Program-made: the position numbers and the translations under genes
Shown here: positions 7,824 to 15,965 of the stretch, one piece after another
How the letters are laid out: every line of letters begins with the position of its first letter
Numbering within the stretch: position 1 is the first letter of the stretch
NCBI GenBank assembly: GCA_038213005.1
Contig: JBBQTU010000046.1
Coordinates: 1-20,721, forward strand
Direction: 5' to 3'
Length of the DNA stretch: 20,721 nucleotides
From: JBBQTU01 sp038213005
Lineage (GTDB): Bacteria > Planctomycetota > Phycisphaerae > Tepidisphaerales > Tepidisphaeraceae
Notes under the pieces: model-generated
Database searches by the model: none
What the model was told of the DNA's origin: nothing
The model's input: only the letters and a program-made list of their open reading frames with translations

Positions 7824-7851
7824 GTTTCGCCGCAGACTGTAAGATAGCGCC

Positions 7852-9600
7852 ATGGCTTCGTTTCACCTTGATATTCACGGCGCGAGTGGACTCCGGCGGC
7901 AACCGCTCACCGGCGAGCCCATCACCGTCGGCCGGCAGGCCGGCAACACCATCGTCCTGGACGAGACGCTGGTCAGCCGCCGCCACTGCCTCATCGAAAC
8001 CGCCGCCCAGGGGCCGCGAGTTCGCGACTTGGGTTCCAGTAACGGCACCTTCGTCAACGGCTCACGCGTCGAGTCCGCCTTTCTCAAGCCCGGCGATGTC
8101 GTCCGCGTCGGCCGAACCGAAATGACCCTGGTTGGTGGCCAGTCCGAAGCCGAGGCGGCTCAGGCTCTCGTCGAGCCCAATGCGCCCGCCCTCACCGAGC
8201 CCGCCCATCCCGCCGGCGCGATCGCCCTTGGCGAGGAAGAAGTCGAAGTCCTCACCCCCGGCGACCTTCTCGCCTTCGCCAGCGCCAACGCCGCCGATGC
8301 CAGCGGCGACCACGAGTCGGTCCTGCTCCGCATGGCCGAGTCCCTGCCCGACAAGACCTTCACCGACAGTGAGATCGCTCTGCTCACCGCCCGCGGTAGC
8401 GTGGCCCACGCCGCCAGCGAACTGGGCGCCCAGCGCACCGCCGACGTCGCCGACGCCGTCCGCACCCTGCGTCTGATCCTCCTGATCTGCTTCCGAACCC
8501 ACGCCTCGGACATCCATTTTGAGCCCAAGGAACAGCAGTGGCTCATCCGCGTCCGCGTCGATGGCACAATGCTCGACCTCGCGCGCCTCGACAAGGCCAT
8601 CGGCATCAAGCTCACGTCGCTGGTAAAAATCCTCTCGGATATCGACATCGCCCAGAAGAGCATCGTTCAGGAAGGGCACTTCTCGGCCCGTCTGCCCGAC
8701 CGCCGCGTCGACTTCCGCGTCAGTTTCGCCCCCGCCATGCACGGGCAGAAATGCGTTGTGCGAATCCTCGACTCGGCCAACGCGCCCCTCACCGCCGACG
8801 ACCTGCACATGCCCCAGTGGATGGTCGACACCCTCAAACGCGTCAGCGGAATGGATGCCGGCACCGTGCTGGTCTGCGGGCCCACCGGCTCGGGCAAGAC
8901 CACCACGCTCTACGCCCTGATCCGCAGCCTCGACTCCGGCCAGCGCAATGTCGTCACCATCGAAGATCCTGTCGAAATCCAGATCGACGGCGTCACCCAG
9001 TTGCCCGTCAACGACGACCAGGGCAACACCTTCGCCTCGCTGTTGCGCTCGATCCTCCGGCAAGACCCCGACGTCATCCTCGTCGGCGAAATCCGCGATC
9101 CCGAAACCGCCAAGACCGCCCTGCAGGCCGCCATCACCGGGCACATGGTCTTCTCCACCGTCCACACGCGTGACACCGTCGGCACCATCTTCCGCCTCCT
9201 GGACCTGGGCGTTGAGCCCTTCATGCTCGTCCAGGGCCTGAACCTGATCGTCGCCCAGCGCCTCGTCCGCCAACTCTGCCAGTTCTGCAGAATGCCCGCC
9301 AAACTCTCCGATGAGCAGATTGGGCGCATCAAGGCCGCCCGCCCCGACTTCAAGGTCGCCTATACCAAACGCGGCTGCCCCCGCTGCATGGGCACCGGCT
9401 ACGCTGGCCGGCGCGGCATCTACGAGTTGCTCAGCGTCAACGAAAAGCTCCGCGAAGTGATCCTCCGCTCCCCCAGCAGCGCCGAAATCGTCAAGGCCCT
9501 GGAAGGCACCAACTTCATCCGCCTCATCGAGCACGGCTACCACCTCGTCGCCGACGGCATCACGTCTCTGGACGAAGTCGAACGCGCAGTGGGCATCTAG
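7852..9600 (+). CDS. FHA-domain / GspE-PilB type secretion ATPase fusion
   Basis: This 582-residue protein joins a phosphothreonine-reading FHA domain to a GspE/PilB ATPase that powers type II secretion or type IV pilus assembly. FHA residues are clear: GRQ at 27-29, SRRH at 42-45 and SSNGTFVNG at 62-70. A linker (about 100-205) follows. The ATPase has HASDIHFEP at 217-225, Walker A GPTGSGKTT at 343-351, the aspartate box EDPVE at 371-375, Walker B ILVGEIRD at 409-416, and the histidine box around 430-439 (GHMVFSTVHT). A zinc tetracysteine motif is formed by C476/C479 and C509/C512. All catalytic motifs are intact, so it should be active. No gspD, gspF or pilin gene lies next to it, so its machine is encoded elsewhere. 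The FHA domain suggests control by a Ser/Thr kinase. The RBS is weak (AAGATAG). Confidence 0.92.
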   Translation: MASFHLDIHGASGLRRQPLTGEPITVGRQAGNTIVLDETLVSRRHCLIETAAQGPRVRDLGSSNGTFVNGSRVESAFLKPGDVVRVGRTEMTLVGGQSEAEAAQALVEPNAPALTEPAHPAGAIALGEEEVEVLTPGDLLAFASANAADASGDHESVLLRMAESLPDKTFTDSEIALLTARGSVAHAASELGAQRTADVADAVRTLRLILLICFRTHASDIHFEPKEQQWLIRVRVDGTMLDLARLDKAIGIKLTSLVKILSDIDIAQKSIVQEGHFSARLPDRRVDFRVSFAPAMHGQKCVVRILDSANAPLTADDLHMPQWMVDTLKRVSGMDAGTVLVCGPTGSGKTTTLYALIRSLDSGQRNVVTIEDPVEIQIDGVTQLPVNDDQGNTFASLLRSILRQDPDVILVGEIRDPETAKTALQAAITGHMVFSTVHTRDTVGTIFRLLDLGVEPFMLVQGLNLIVAQRLVRQLCQFCRMPAKLSDEQIGRIKAARPDFKVAYTKRGCPRCMGTGYAGRRGIYELLSVNEKLREVILRSPSSAEIVKALEGTNFIRLIEHGYHLVADGITSLDEVERAVGI

Positions 9601-9627
9601 TGTGCTGCGGCCGAAGTCCATCACCAT

Positions 9628-9714
9628 GGGTGGCATGCTCAGGCCGGTACTCCGGAATGAGCATGGGGCGGATAATCATGGCCATCTCGGAGTACCGATC
9701 TGGCCATGCCACCC
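9628..9714. repeat. Large imperfect inverted repeat (27-bp arms)
   Basis: The left arm 9628-9654 starts GGGTGGCATG and ends GGTACTCCG. The right arm 9688-9714 is its near reverse complement, starting CGGAGTACCG and ending CATGCCACCC. A 33-base spacer lies between. The arms would form a long stem-loop just downstream of the GspE stop. It could be a mobile intergenic palindrome or a transcript-end structure; there is no T tract, so an ordinary intrinsic terminator is unlikely. Confidence 0.65.
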
Positions 9715-9870
9715 CGATTTTAAGTTGGCATCAGTGCGACGCAGTACACTAGGTGGCCCGCTTCCTGTGGAAGCGGAATGAAAGGACGCCCCCACCACCT
9801 CTGGATGCAATTGACCCCCATCCCAGCTACTACGCCCCACTATGACAATCCTCACGGCCTGGTCTCCTCA

Positions 9871-9958
9871 GCCCCGGCAGGGGCGACAGGCAGTAGCCCA
9901 TGGCGTAAGCCATGGGTTGTGAGCGTACAGGCAATCCTGAGCCCCGGCGGGGCGACAC
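9871..9958. repeat. Three-hairpin intergenic repeat module, copy 1
   Basis: There are three short perfect stems in order: GCCCC/GGGGC at 9871-9884, CCCATGGC/GCCATGGG at 9897-9916, and GCCCC/GGGGC at 9941-9953. The outer stems are followed by GACA. The same order of hairpins occurs at 19196-19289, so this is a dispersed repeat family rather than chance. Confidence 0.6.
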
Positions 9959-10150
9959 AGTTCTTCACCGCCTGTTGTGGCGTGCCCTGGACATTCGCCC
10001 GCTCCAGACAAGCACTCCAGCCAGACAAACGCTCCAGGCAGACCGCACCAGCGAGACTGCGCCAGTGCGACTCTCGATTCCTACCGGGTATTCTGTTATT
10101 CTCCCACGCCTCGACTCGGGCAGCCGGACAAACCCGGCCGCCCGTCTCTC

Positions 10151-10223
10151 GGGGCCGTAGCTCAATTGGGAGAGCACTGCCTTTGCAAGGCAGGGGTTGC
10201 GCGTTCGAGCCGCGTCGGCTCCA
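10151..10223 (+). tRNA. tRNA-Ala (anticodon UGC)
   Basis: The cloverleaf is complete. The acceptor stem GGGGCCG pairs with CGGCTCC, with one G-T wobble and discriminator A at 10223. The D arm holds AGCTCAATTGGGAGAGC. The anticodon stem CTGCC/GGCAG encloses the loop TTTGCAA, giving anticodon TGC, and the T loop is GTTCGAGCC. The 3' CCA is not encoded. A strong intrinsic terminator follows about 35 bases later, so the tRNA is a single-gene unit. Confidence 0.96.
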
Positions 10224-10230
10224 TTAGCCT

Positions 10231-10281
10231 GAACCCCCAGGGTTCACAGCGTCTGACAAGCCCCAGCAATGGGGCTTTTTT
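10231..10281 (+). terminator. Intrinsic terminator after tRNA-Ala
   Basis: AAGCCCC (10258-10264), loop AGCAAT, GGGGCTT (10271-10277) form a 7-bp stem that runs directly into a T tract ending at 10281. A second small hairpin, GAACCC/GGGTTC at 10231-10245, lies just upstream. Confidence 0.85.
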
Positions 10282-10326
10282 CATGCCCTCCCAATGGCCT
10301 GTCCCGCCATCGGATGCTCCCGCATC

Positions 10327-11607
10327 TCACGATGGCGCCCGATGCGCCCGTGTCGCTCCGCCGCAAGCTGCAGTCCACTCACACGGGCCCGATGCCGACC
10401 CTCGCCACCTATCAACCCTCGGCCCATCCGGGCCCTCGCCCACATCTCTCTCACCGCGTCCGCTGCTGACCATCAAGGTTCTCTGCCACGTCAAGTCGGC
10501 GGGGACGTCAGGCAGCGGCCGGCCGTCAAAGACCAGTTCTTCCAGTAACTCCTGGCTGCCGGAGTTGCTCTCGCGACGGAACGGCACGAGCCTCAGATCC
10601 CTCCCGCCAAGCTCGCGCCAGGATGCGATCTTTTCTGAATAGATGCCGCGAACCTGGTCAAGGGAGAGGTCCTTAACCGGGTTCCTCTGGTTGACGATGA
10701 AGACCAGTGCATCCCACGCGATGGGAGTTGTCTGAAGCTCGACCCCGGCCGCCTTGGCGGCAGTGACTTCATCGGCCGAGGGTTTGCGGGCCAGTAGCGC
10801 CAGATCGCTCTGCCGCTTGATCAGGTTCACATAGGCGGTGTGGGTCCCAGTGTTGCGGACGAGCAGGTTGTTGATGATGGCGGCAAGCCGGCCATCCGCG
10901 TCTCCTTCGATGCGGGCCTGGGGACAGAGTTCGGCAAGCGTGAGTTCGTCGTCGCGGGGATTGCGGCCGAAGCCACCCGGCATCATCTGGGGTGCGGCGA
11001 ACAGCAGCGTCTTGTCGCGGGCAATAAATCGCCCATATGAGCGGCCGTAGACCCAGGCATAGGGGATGTTGAAGATCCGGGCGCAGAGGATGGTCGCAAG
11101 AGGACGGGTGGAAGTGGAGCCGTCAAGGCGCGGGTAGTTCAGCACGTCGATGCCCATCGCGCGGGCGGCCGGGCATTCCTTGCCGGCGAGTTGTCTGAGT
11201 TCCTCATGCCGGGCGGTGTAGATGGCGGTCGATCGTTCCTGCAGTCGCTCGTGGGCCAAGTCGTCCAGAACACCCTGTGCGGCGTACAGCCTCTCTGTGG
11301 CCTGCTGGTAAATCTGCGCCTCTTGCGATTCCCACAAAGGCTGTGCCTGCGCCTCCAGGGGCGCAACCAGGCGACGATGCCCTTCTTCTGCTGCGTCGCG
11401 CTGCTCGCCGATTTTATCAAGTTGCTTGATCACCGGGTCCTGGCGCAGACGATCGACCTTCGCCTGCGCTTCATTCAGCGACACGACCCGAGGGTCATCC
11501 GAGGATATGCCCGGGGGAAGCCTGGGCGGCTCAGTAGCGGCCCAAGCCGTCAAAGTCAGCCCTGCCCATACGGCCGCGACGCCCATGCCCAGCTTTGATG
11601 CCACCAT
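10327..11607 (-). CDS. PstS-like periplasmic substrate-binding protein, C-terminus apparently lost
   Basis: Proteins of this type bind phosphate or a related anion outside the cytoplasmic membrane. The 426-residue product has a signal peptide (residues 1-23, ending AWA), and a charged helical, coiled-coil-like region about 40-145 that is not part of normal PstS. The binding domain starts with DGSTSTRPL at 162-170 and continues through TPIAWDALVFIVN, NPVKDLSLDQVRGIYSEKI, SWRELGG and FRRESNSGSQELLEELV. Homology stops near residue 382, before the usual final region containing the GIGYSxYYY motif. The last 44 residues are Arg/Gly-rich and look like out-of-frame or replaced DNA. The start at 11607 is supported by AAGGAAGG and the signal peptide. 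It may be a truncated or decaying gene; function retention is doubtful. Confidence 0.72.
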   Translation of the reverse strand: MVASKLGMGVAAVWAGLTLTAWAATEPPRLPPGISSDDPRVVSLNEAQAKVDRLRQDPVIKQLDKIGEQRDAAEEGHRRLVAPLEAQAQPLWESQEAQIYQQATERLYAAQGVLDDLAHERLQERSTAIYTARHEELRQLAGKECPAARAMGIDVLNYPRLDGSTSTRPLATILCARIFNIPYAWVYGRSYGRFIARDKTLLFAAPQMMPGGFGRNPRDDELTLAELCPQARIEGDADGRLAAIINNLLVRNTGTHTAYVNLIKRQSDLALLARKPSADEVTAAKAAGVELQTTPIAWDALVFIVNQRNPVKDLSLDQVRGIYSEKIASWRELGGRDLRLVPFRRESNSGSQELLEELVFDGRPLPDVPADLTWQRTLMVSSGRGERDVGEGPDGPRVDRWRGSASGPCEWTAACGGATRAHRAPS

Positions 11608-11896
11608 GCGCCTTCCTTTCCCTGAACTCGATCCGTTCTGCAGATCATCGAACACGTCGGCGGAAGCGTCAAGTATTCGCATTGAAACGGCCGCGTCCGA
11701 ACCCGTAGTGCGCGGCGTCCCCGCCCGCACAGAAGACGAAGACGGCAAAGAGGACGCGGTTCAATCTGAGTGTAAGAAGGCAAGAAGGTCAACAGACGCA
11801 GCGTACTGAATCGCGTCCTGTTTTCTGTGCTCGCTTTGAGCGATATTGACGGCACCTTGCGAAGGCAATCGCTTGTAGCGCATGAGTCTGTGGTCT

Positions 11897-11978
11897 GTAG
11901 GGTGGGTCGGTACGCTCCGACCCACCTTTAGCGGCGTCGCCTATACAAAAGGTGGGTTCGAGTACGTACCCACCCTAC
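11897..11978. repeat. Nested double-hairpin repeat
   Basis: An outer perfect inverted repeat joins GTAGGGTGGGT (11897-11907) and ACCCACCCTAC (11968-11978). Inside, GGTGGGTCGG/CCGACCCACC (11901-11926) forms a perfect 10-bp stem with a 6-base loop, and GGTGGGT/ACCCACC (11951-11974) forms another. The alternative pairings make this a BIME-like palindromic unit. Confidence 0.7.
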
Positions 11979-12030
11979 GAACTTGCCTGGATTTCTGGGC
12001 ACGCCCGGATGGACGGCCGGTGTTGCTCCC

Positions 12031-12067
12031 GGCGACGTCGCCTCGGTAAAACTGCGGCATGCCGCAG
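12031..12067. repeat. Two adjacent perfect palindromes
   Basis: GGCGACGTCGCC (12031-12042) is a perfect 12-bp palindrome, and CTGCGGCATGCCGCAG (12052-12067) is a perfect 16-bp palindrome nine bases later. No coding sequence surrounds them. They may be parts of a dispersed intergenic repeat or protein-binding sites. Confidence 0.65.
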
Positions 12068-12368
12068 CACTCCAAACCAAATAGGAGCGGCGGGTTCGGG
12101 GATGCCTGGCGCTGCGGAAGGCGGATTGAGGGGCCTTGACGGCTATGTCTTGACGCATGATCCGCTGGGAACCGGATGGGCTCACCGAGGCGGCCTGCCC
12201 CACTTTGAGGACGCACACCGGTTTGAGAGGCGTACTCCCGCCTTCGACTGCAACGCCTTCCAGGATGGCGAAGTGTTTCACGTTCAGCGTTGCAACAATC
12301 AGATGGTGAGGTTTGGCACAGGGCAATCGGGAGTTGCGCTCGTGGCTGGGTCGTATGGCCGAAAAGCA

Positions 12369-12398
12369 ACAAGTCGCTTCTACGTAGCGGCGACTTGT
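12369..12398. repeat. Hairpin ACAAGTCGC...GCGACTTGT
   Basis: A perfect 9-bp inverted repeat with a 12-base spacer, itself containing TACGTA. It looks like a single dispersed palindromic repeat; there is no T tract. Confidence 0.6.
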
Positions 12399-12472
12399 AG
12401 TCGCGGCAGAGACACCTCCACACCCCATCCGCCTAAGCCGCCATGAAATCCCAAGCCATCACTCCCATCCCG

Positions 12473-12634
12473 TAAAGACCGGTACATCAACAACTGACCG
12501 GCTCAGAGGGGCCAACCCCCTCCCAGCCTGCCCCTATAGGGGAAGGAGTAAGAAGAGAGATCATCGCGCAAGAAGGGCGGAGTAAGAGAAGATCAGCGCG
12601 CCATTCCTGCCAGTTATTGATGCGCCGGTCCTAA
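12473..12634 (+). mobile_element. MITE-like element, copy A (left bracket of five-gene cluster)
   Basis: This 162-bp non-coding element has imperfect terminal inverted repeats. The left end is GACCGG-xx-CATCAACAACTG, and the complement of the right end is GACCGG-xx-CATCAATAACTG. Its interior (CCGGCTCAGAG, CCTCCCAGCCT, CCCC/GGGG hairpin, GGAGTA, AGAGATCATCGCGC, CCTGCCAGTTATTGATG) matches the reverse complement of 18225-18350. Copy A is 36 bp longer, because a segment around AGATCATCGCGC is partly duplicated as AGATCAGCGCGC. It ends 68 bp before the dehydrogenase start, so it may also carry promoter signals. No transposase is encoded, so any movement would need an enzyme in trans. Confidence 0.65.
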
Positions 12635-12702
12635 GCGATTGCGAGCATCGCCCGGATGCGTTCTACTGCCATGCACGAAAGAGGTGTGTTGTGAAAGGCT
12701 CC

Positions 12703-13923
12703 ATGCAGGATCGATCCTTTGTCGGATTCGGGTTTGGCCCGATACAGACCGGGCTGTTTCTCCTCGAGGCCGCGCGCTCCGGGAAGTTCAGCCGTTTCAT
12801 CGTCGCTGAGATTGACCCGACTCTCGTCGCCGACGTCAATGCCAGCGGCGGCGCCTACACCCTGAATATCGCTCACCCCGACCGCATCGAGAAGTGCGTC
12901 GTGGAAAACGTGCGCATGCTCAACCCGCGAGTGCCGGCCGATCGCCAGGAGTTGATCGCCGCGATCCGCAGCGCCGACGAGTTGGCCACCGCCCTGCCCA
13001 GCGTCAAGTTCTATGCCGGCGACGAAGCCAGCGTCGTCAGCCTCCTGTCTGTTGCGCTGAGCGACAAGCAGGGCAAACTGCAGGTGCTCTACGCCGCCGA
13101 GAATGACAATCATGCCGCGGAGATCCTCACCCAGCACCTCCAGTCGCGCGTGACGGCCGAGCGGCTGGTGAGCTTCCAGGTGCTCAACACCGTCATCGGG
13201 AAGATGAGCGGCGTGATCACCGACCCCGACGAAATCGCCCGGCTTGGGCTGACCCCCATGACGCCGTGTGGCGGCAAGGCGATCCTCGTCGAATCATTCA
13301 ACCGCATCCTCATCTCGCAGATTGCCCTGAGCGGCTTTCGCCGGGGCATCGGGGTCTTCTCGGAGAAGCACGACCTGATGCCGTTCGAGGAAGCAAAGCT
13401 GTACGGCCACAACGCCATCCACGCCCTGATCGGCTATCTCGCTCACGAGCGCGGCCTAACGACGATGGCGCAGGTGGCGAAGCACCAGGATATCCTGTCG
13501 GTAGCCAGAGCGGCGTTCCTGGACGAGTCCGGCGCGGCCCTGGTTCGAAAATACGCCTGTACCCACGATCCTCTATTCACCCCCGGCGGCTACGCTGCCT
13601 ATGCTGATGACCTGCTGTCGCGCATGGTGAACCCGAATCTCAACGATCTGGTGATCCGCGTGATCCGCGACCCGCAGCGTAAACTGGCGTGGACGGATCG
13701 CCTCTATGGCACGATGCGGCTGGCGCTGGATCAGGGCACGCGCCCCATCAACATGGCGCTGGGCGCCGCCGCCGCGGTGCGATATATGCTGGGGCAAGCC
13801 CCGCCCGATCGAGACGCGCTGGGCATCGAACTGCGAAGGCTCTGGAATAGCCCGGCCGATCCGCAGGCGCAGCAGCTTATCGACCTGACGTGGGATGCGA
13901 TGCAGCCGTCGGGCTTGATGTGA
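12703..13923 (+). CDS. Mannitol-1-phosphate 5-dehydrogenase-like oxidoreductase
   Basis: This polyol dehydrogenase family interconverts a sugar phosphate and a polyol phosphate with NAD(H). The 406-residue protein opens with a Rossmann motif (FVGFGFGPIQTGLF). It carries the family catalytic motif K-x4-N-x2-H as KLYGHNAIH, with K232, N237 and H240; this matches the short MtlD type rather than the long mannitol 2-dehydrogenases. The PCGG segment and the C-terminal helical domain also fit. ATG 12703 is preferred (AAAGG 5 bases upstream); a GTG at 12691 is an in-frame alternative with GAGG upstream. It is the first gene of a five-gene plus-strand cluster and is followed 74 bases later by a PfkB kinase. 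The actual substrate is unknown; the family is clear at moderate divergence. Confidence 0.75.
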   Translation: MQDRSFVGFGFGPIQTGLFLLEAARSGKFSRFIVAEIDPTLVADVNASGGAYTLNIAHPDRIEKCVVENVRMLNPRVPADRQELIAAIRSADELATALPSVKFYAGDEASVVSLLSVALSDKQGKLQVLYAAENDNHAAEILTQHLQSRVTAERLVSFQVLNTVIGKMSGVITDPDEIARLGLTPMTPCGGKAILVESFNRILISQIALSGFRRGIGVFSEKHDLMPFEEAKLYGHNAIHALIGYLAHERGLTTMAQVAKHQDILSVARAAFLDESGAALVRKYACTHDPLFTPGGYAAYADDLLSRMVNPNLNDLVIRVIRDPQRKLAWTDRLYGTMRLALDQGTRPINMALGAAAAVRYMLGQAPPDRDALGIELRRLWNSPADPQAQQLIDLTWDAMQPSGLM

Positions 13924-13997
13924 AGTGGGAACCGGGCTTGTAAGCAATGCAACCGTGCAGAGCAGCCGCCCCAGAACTCGAAACGATGGAGAGACTG

Positions 13998-15206
13998 ATG
14001 CCTCGTCGAATTGATGCAGTCGTGGCAGGACATATCTGCCTGGACATATTCCCCGCTTTCGATGCCGGCACCGGCGCTGGCGGCCTGCGTCCGGGCGCGC
14101 TGTACAAGGTGGGTCCGGCGCTGCGCAGCACGGGCGGCGCAGTGGCGAACACCGGGCTGGCGCTGCACCGTCTGGGCGTTGCCGTGGCGCTGATGGGGAA
14201 GATCGGCGATGACCCGTTCGGCCAGGATATCCAGAACCTGATCCGCGCCGAAGGTGAGCACCTGCCGGCGGGCATGAAGATCAGCCCCGGCGAAACGACC
14301 AGCTATACGGTGGTGATAAGCCCCCCGGGCGTGGATCGGACATTTCTCCACTGCCCTGGCTGCAACGATACCTTTACGTCGGCGGACCTGAACGAAGCGG
14401 TGCTCCAGGGCGCAAGACTGTTCCATTTCGGCTATCCGCCGCTAATGCGGGGGATGTATCGGGACGGCGGAGCGGAGCTCGTCGCCATGTTCCAGCGCGT
14501 GAAGGCCATGGGGCTGGGGACAAGCCTGGACATGGCCGATCCCGACGCGGGTTCTGAAGCAGGCAAGGTCGACTGGCTGTCGCTGCTGACCAGGCTGCTG
14601 CCCCACGTGGATATCTTTGCGCCCAGCGTAGAGGAACTGCTGTACATGATTGACCGGCCGACCTGGGATCGGCTGATGCACAAGGGACGCATCGACATCG
14701 CCGCCGACATCACGCCACCCATGCTGCGGCAACTGGCCGAGCGGCTGATCTCCATGGGGACGGCGGTGGTCATGATCAAGCTGGGCGACCAAGGCGCTTA
14801 TATGCTCGTCAGCACCGACATCGAACGCATCCGCAAGATGGGTCGATGCTGCCCCTACGACATCCTGGCGTGGATCGGGCAGGAAGTCATCGAGCCCTGC
14901 TTCAAAGCCCGCACCGTCGCCGGCACCACTGGATCAGGCGATTGCACCATCGCCGGCTTGCTGGCAGCGGTGCTGCGTGGCATACCCCCGCTCGAAGCGC
15001 TGCCGTTCGCTGTCGCCGTGGGGGCATGCAGCGTGGAAGAGACCGACGCCACCAGCGGCGTGCCGCACCTCTTAGATGTCGAGCAGCGGATCGCCGCGGG
15101 TTGGGAGCGATTGCCCAGCGCCGTAGCGCCTTGCCCTGAACCGGCACCGGCATCTACCGGACCCGGGACGGCGACGCGTCCTCGCACTCCCAATGACGTT
15201 CGCTAA
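13998..15206 (+). CDS. PfkB-family carbohydrate kinase
   Basis: PfkB (ribokinase-like) enzymes phosphorylate sugars or nucleosides with ATP. The 402-residue protein is longer than the usual 300-330. The N-terminal substrate region AVANTGLALHRLGV, then MGKIGDDPFGQDI, is typical. The anion hole and catalytic motif near the C-terminus is GTTGSGDCTIAG (309-320), with D315 as the catalytic base in place of the common GAGD form. Between about 210 and 305 there is extra helical sequence, and a Pro/Ala-rich tail follows at about 375-402. Start 13998 (MPRRIDAVVAGHICLD) has GGAGAG just upstream; in-frame ATGs at 13986 and 13947 give N-terminal additions without family similarity. It lies between the polyol dehydrogenase and the deacetylase gene, and pairs functionally with the dehydrogenase. 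Substrate unknown. Confidence 0.84.
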   Translation: MPRRIDAVVAGHICLDIFPAFDAGTGAGGLRPGALYKVGPALRSTGGAVANTGLALHRLGVAVALMGKIGDDPFGQDIQNLIRAEGEHLPAGMKISPGETTSYTVVISPPGVDRTFLHCPGCNDTFTSADLNEAVLQGARLFHFGYPPLMRGMYRDGGAELVAMFQRVKAMGLGTSLDMADPDAGSEAGKVDWLSLLTRLLPHVDIFAPSVEELLYMIDRPTWDRLMHKGRIDIAADITPPMLRQLAERLISMGTAVVMIKLGDQGAYMLVSTDIERIRKMGRCCPYDILAWIGQEVIEPCFKARTVAGTTGSGDCTIAGLLAAVLRGIPPLEALPFAVAVGACSVEETDATSGVPHLLDVEQRIAAGWERLPSAVAPCPEPAPASTGPGTATRPRTPNDVR

Positions 15207-15218
15207 GATCAGGGCTTG

Positions 15219-15965
15219 ATGCCCGATGTGTTCACGATATCCGCGCTCGTCGCCGCGGCGCTCACCGCCAGTGCCGGCGTGACGCTCTACGCCACGTTCG
15301 TGCCCCAGAGCACAATCTGGGGCCCCAATGTCTCGCGCGGTGTGTCCACAGATCCGCCCCGGGTCGCCCTTACGTTTGATGATGGCCCAACCGAGCCCTA
15401 CACCGGCCAGATCCTCGATATTCTGCGGGAACTTGAAGTCACGGCGACGTTCTTCATGATCGGGAGCAACATCGAGCGGTGGCCCGACGCCGTTCGCCGA
15501 GCGGCCGCCGAGGGCCACCTGATCGGTAACCACAGCTACAGCCATGGGCACCTTGACGTCATGCGTGGCCAGCGCCACTGGCGCTGCGAGATCGGCCGCA
15601 CCGATCAGGCGGTCGAGCAACTCACCGGGCAACGCCCGTCTCTGTTTCGCCCGCCGATGGGCATGAAGACATGGGCCATTGCCAAGGCCGCGAAAGACTC
15701 TTCTCATACGGTCATCACCTGGAGTCACCGGGCCATGGATGGCGTGACGACCACGCCACAGCGCATCATCAGTCGCCTGGTGCCCAGAGTGCGGGCTGGC
15801 GACATCATCACACTGCACGATGGCGTGGACCCGAGCAGCCGGCGCACATCACTCGCAACGGTGCAGGCACTGCGGCCGCTGATTGTGTCGCTGCGTCAGC
15901 GCGGGTTTGCGATCGTGCGTCTGGATGAACTGCTGGATTTGCCTGGTGCGAGGTCCATCACGTGA
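15219..15965 (+). CDS. NodB-domain polysaccharide (chitooligosaccharide-type) deacetylase
   Basis: This is a metal-dependent carbohydrate esterase 4 family protein that removes N- or O-acetyl groups from glycans. In 248 residues it has an N-terminal hydrophobic signal or anchor (about 3-24), then all CE4 motifs in order: TFDDGP with the metal and base aspartates, HSYSH with the two metal histidines, RPPMG, a WSHRAMDG segment, and LHDG with the catalytic histidine. It is probably exported or membrane-anchored. ATG 15219 follows AGGG; the gene begins 12 bases after the kinase. Its stop overlaps the GTG start of the following ANL ligase by 4 bases (15962-15965). Coupling to an AMP-ligase suggests that the pathway exposes an amine or hydroxyl that is then acylated, but this is inference. 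Confidence 0.9.
   Translation: MPDVFTISALVAAALTASAGVTLYATFVPQSTIWGPNVSRGVSTDPPRVALTFDDGPTEPYTGQILDILRELEVTATFFMIGSNIERWPDAVRRAAAEGHLIGNHSYSHGHLDVMRGQRHWRCEIGRTDQAVEQLTGQRPSLFRPPMGMKTWAIAKAAKDSSHTVITWSHRAMDGVTTTPQRIISRLVPRVRAGDIITLHDGVDPSSRRTSLATVQALRPLIVSLRQRGFAIVRLDELLDLPGARSIT

Larger units (their letters stand above)
9601..10150. other. Non-coding, repeat-rich gap before tRNA-Ala
   Basis: About 550 bases without a supported gene. It holds the long inverted repeat at 9628-9714 and the three-hairpin module at 9871-9958. An open frame spanning 9778-10227 passes through these repeats and the tRNA and looks spurious. Confidence 0.6.
11608..12472. other. Non-coding gap full of inverted repeats
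   Basis: About 0.9 kb with no supported gene. It contains the double hairpin at 11897-11978, palindromes at 12031-12067, and a hairpin at 12369-12398. Open frames on both strands run through these palindromes and encode low-quality, Arg/Ser/Pro-rich sequence. A minus-strand stretch at 12237-12311 weakly recalls a PIN-domain C-terminus, but it is too short to call. Confidence 0.6.

Noticed and set aside
8062..9636. A 524-codon minus-strand open frame opposite the FHA-GspE gene
   Set aside because: It lies antisense to a protein with intact, ordered motifs, and its Gly/Asp/Val-rich composition is a by-product of GC-rich codon bias.
12237..12311. Minus-strand LIVATLNVKHF segment resembling the end of a PIN/VapC toxin
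   Set aside because: The similarity covers only about 25 residues, lacks the acidic residues needed, has no antitoxin, and lies among repeats.
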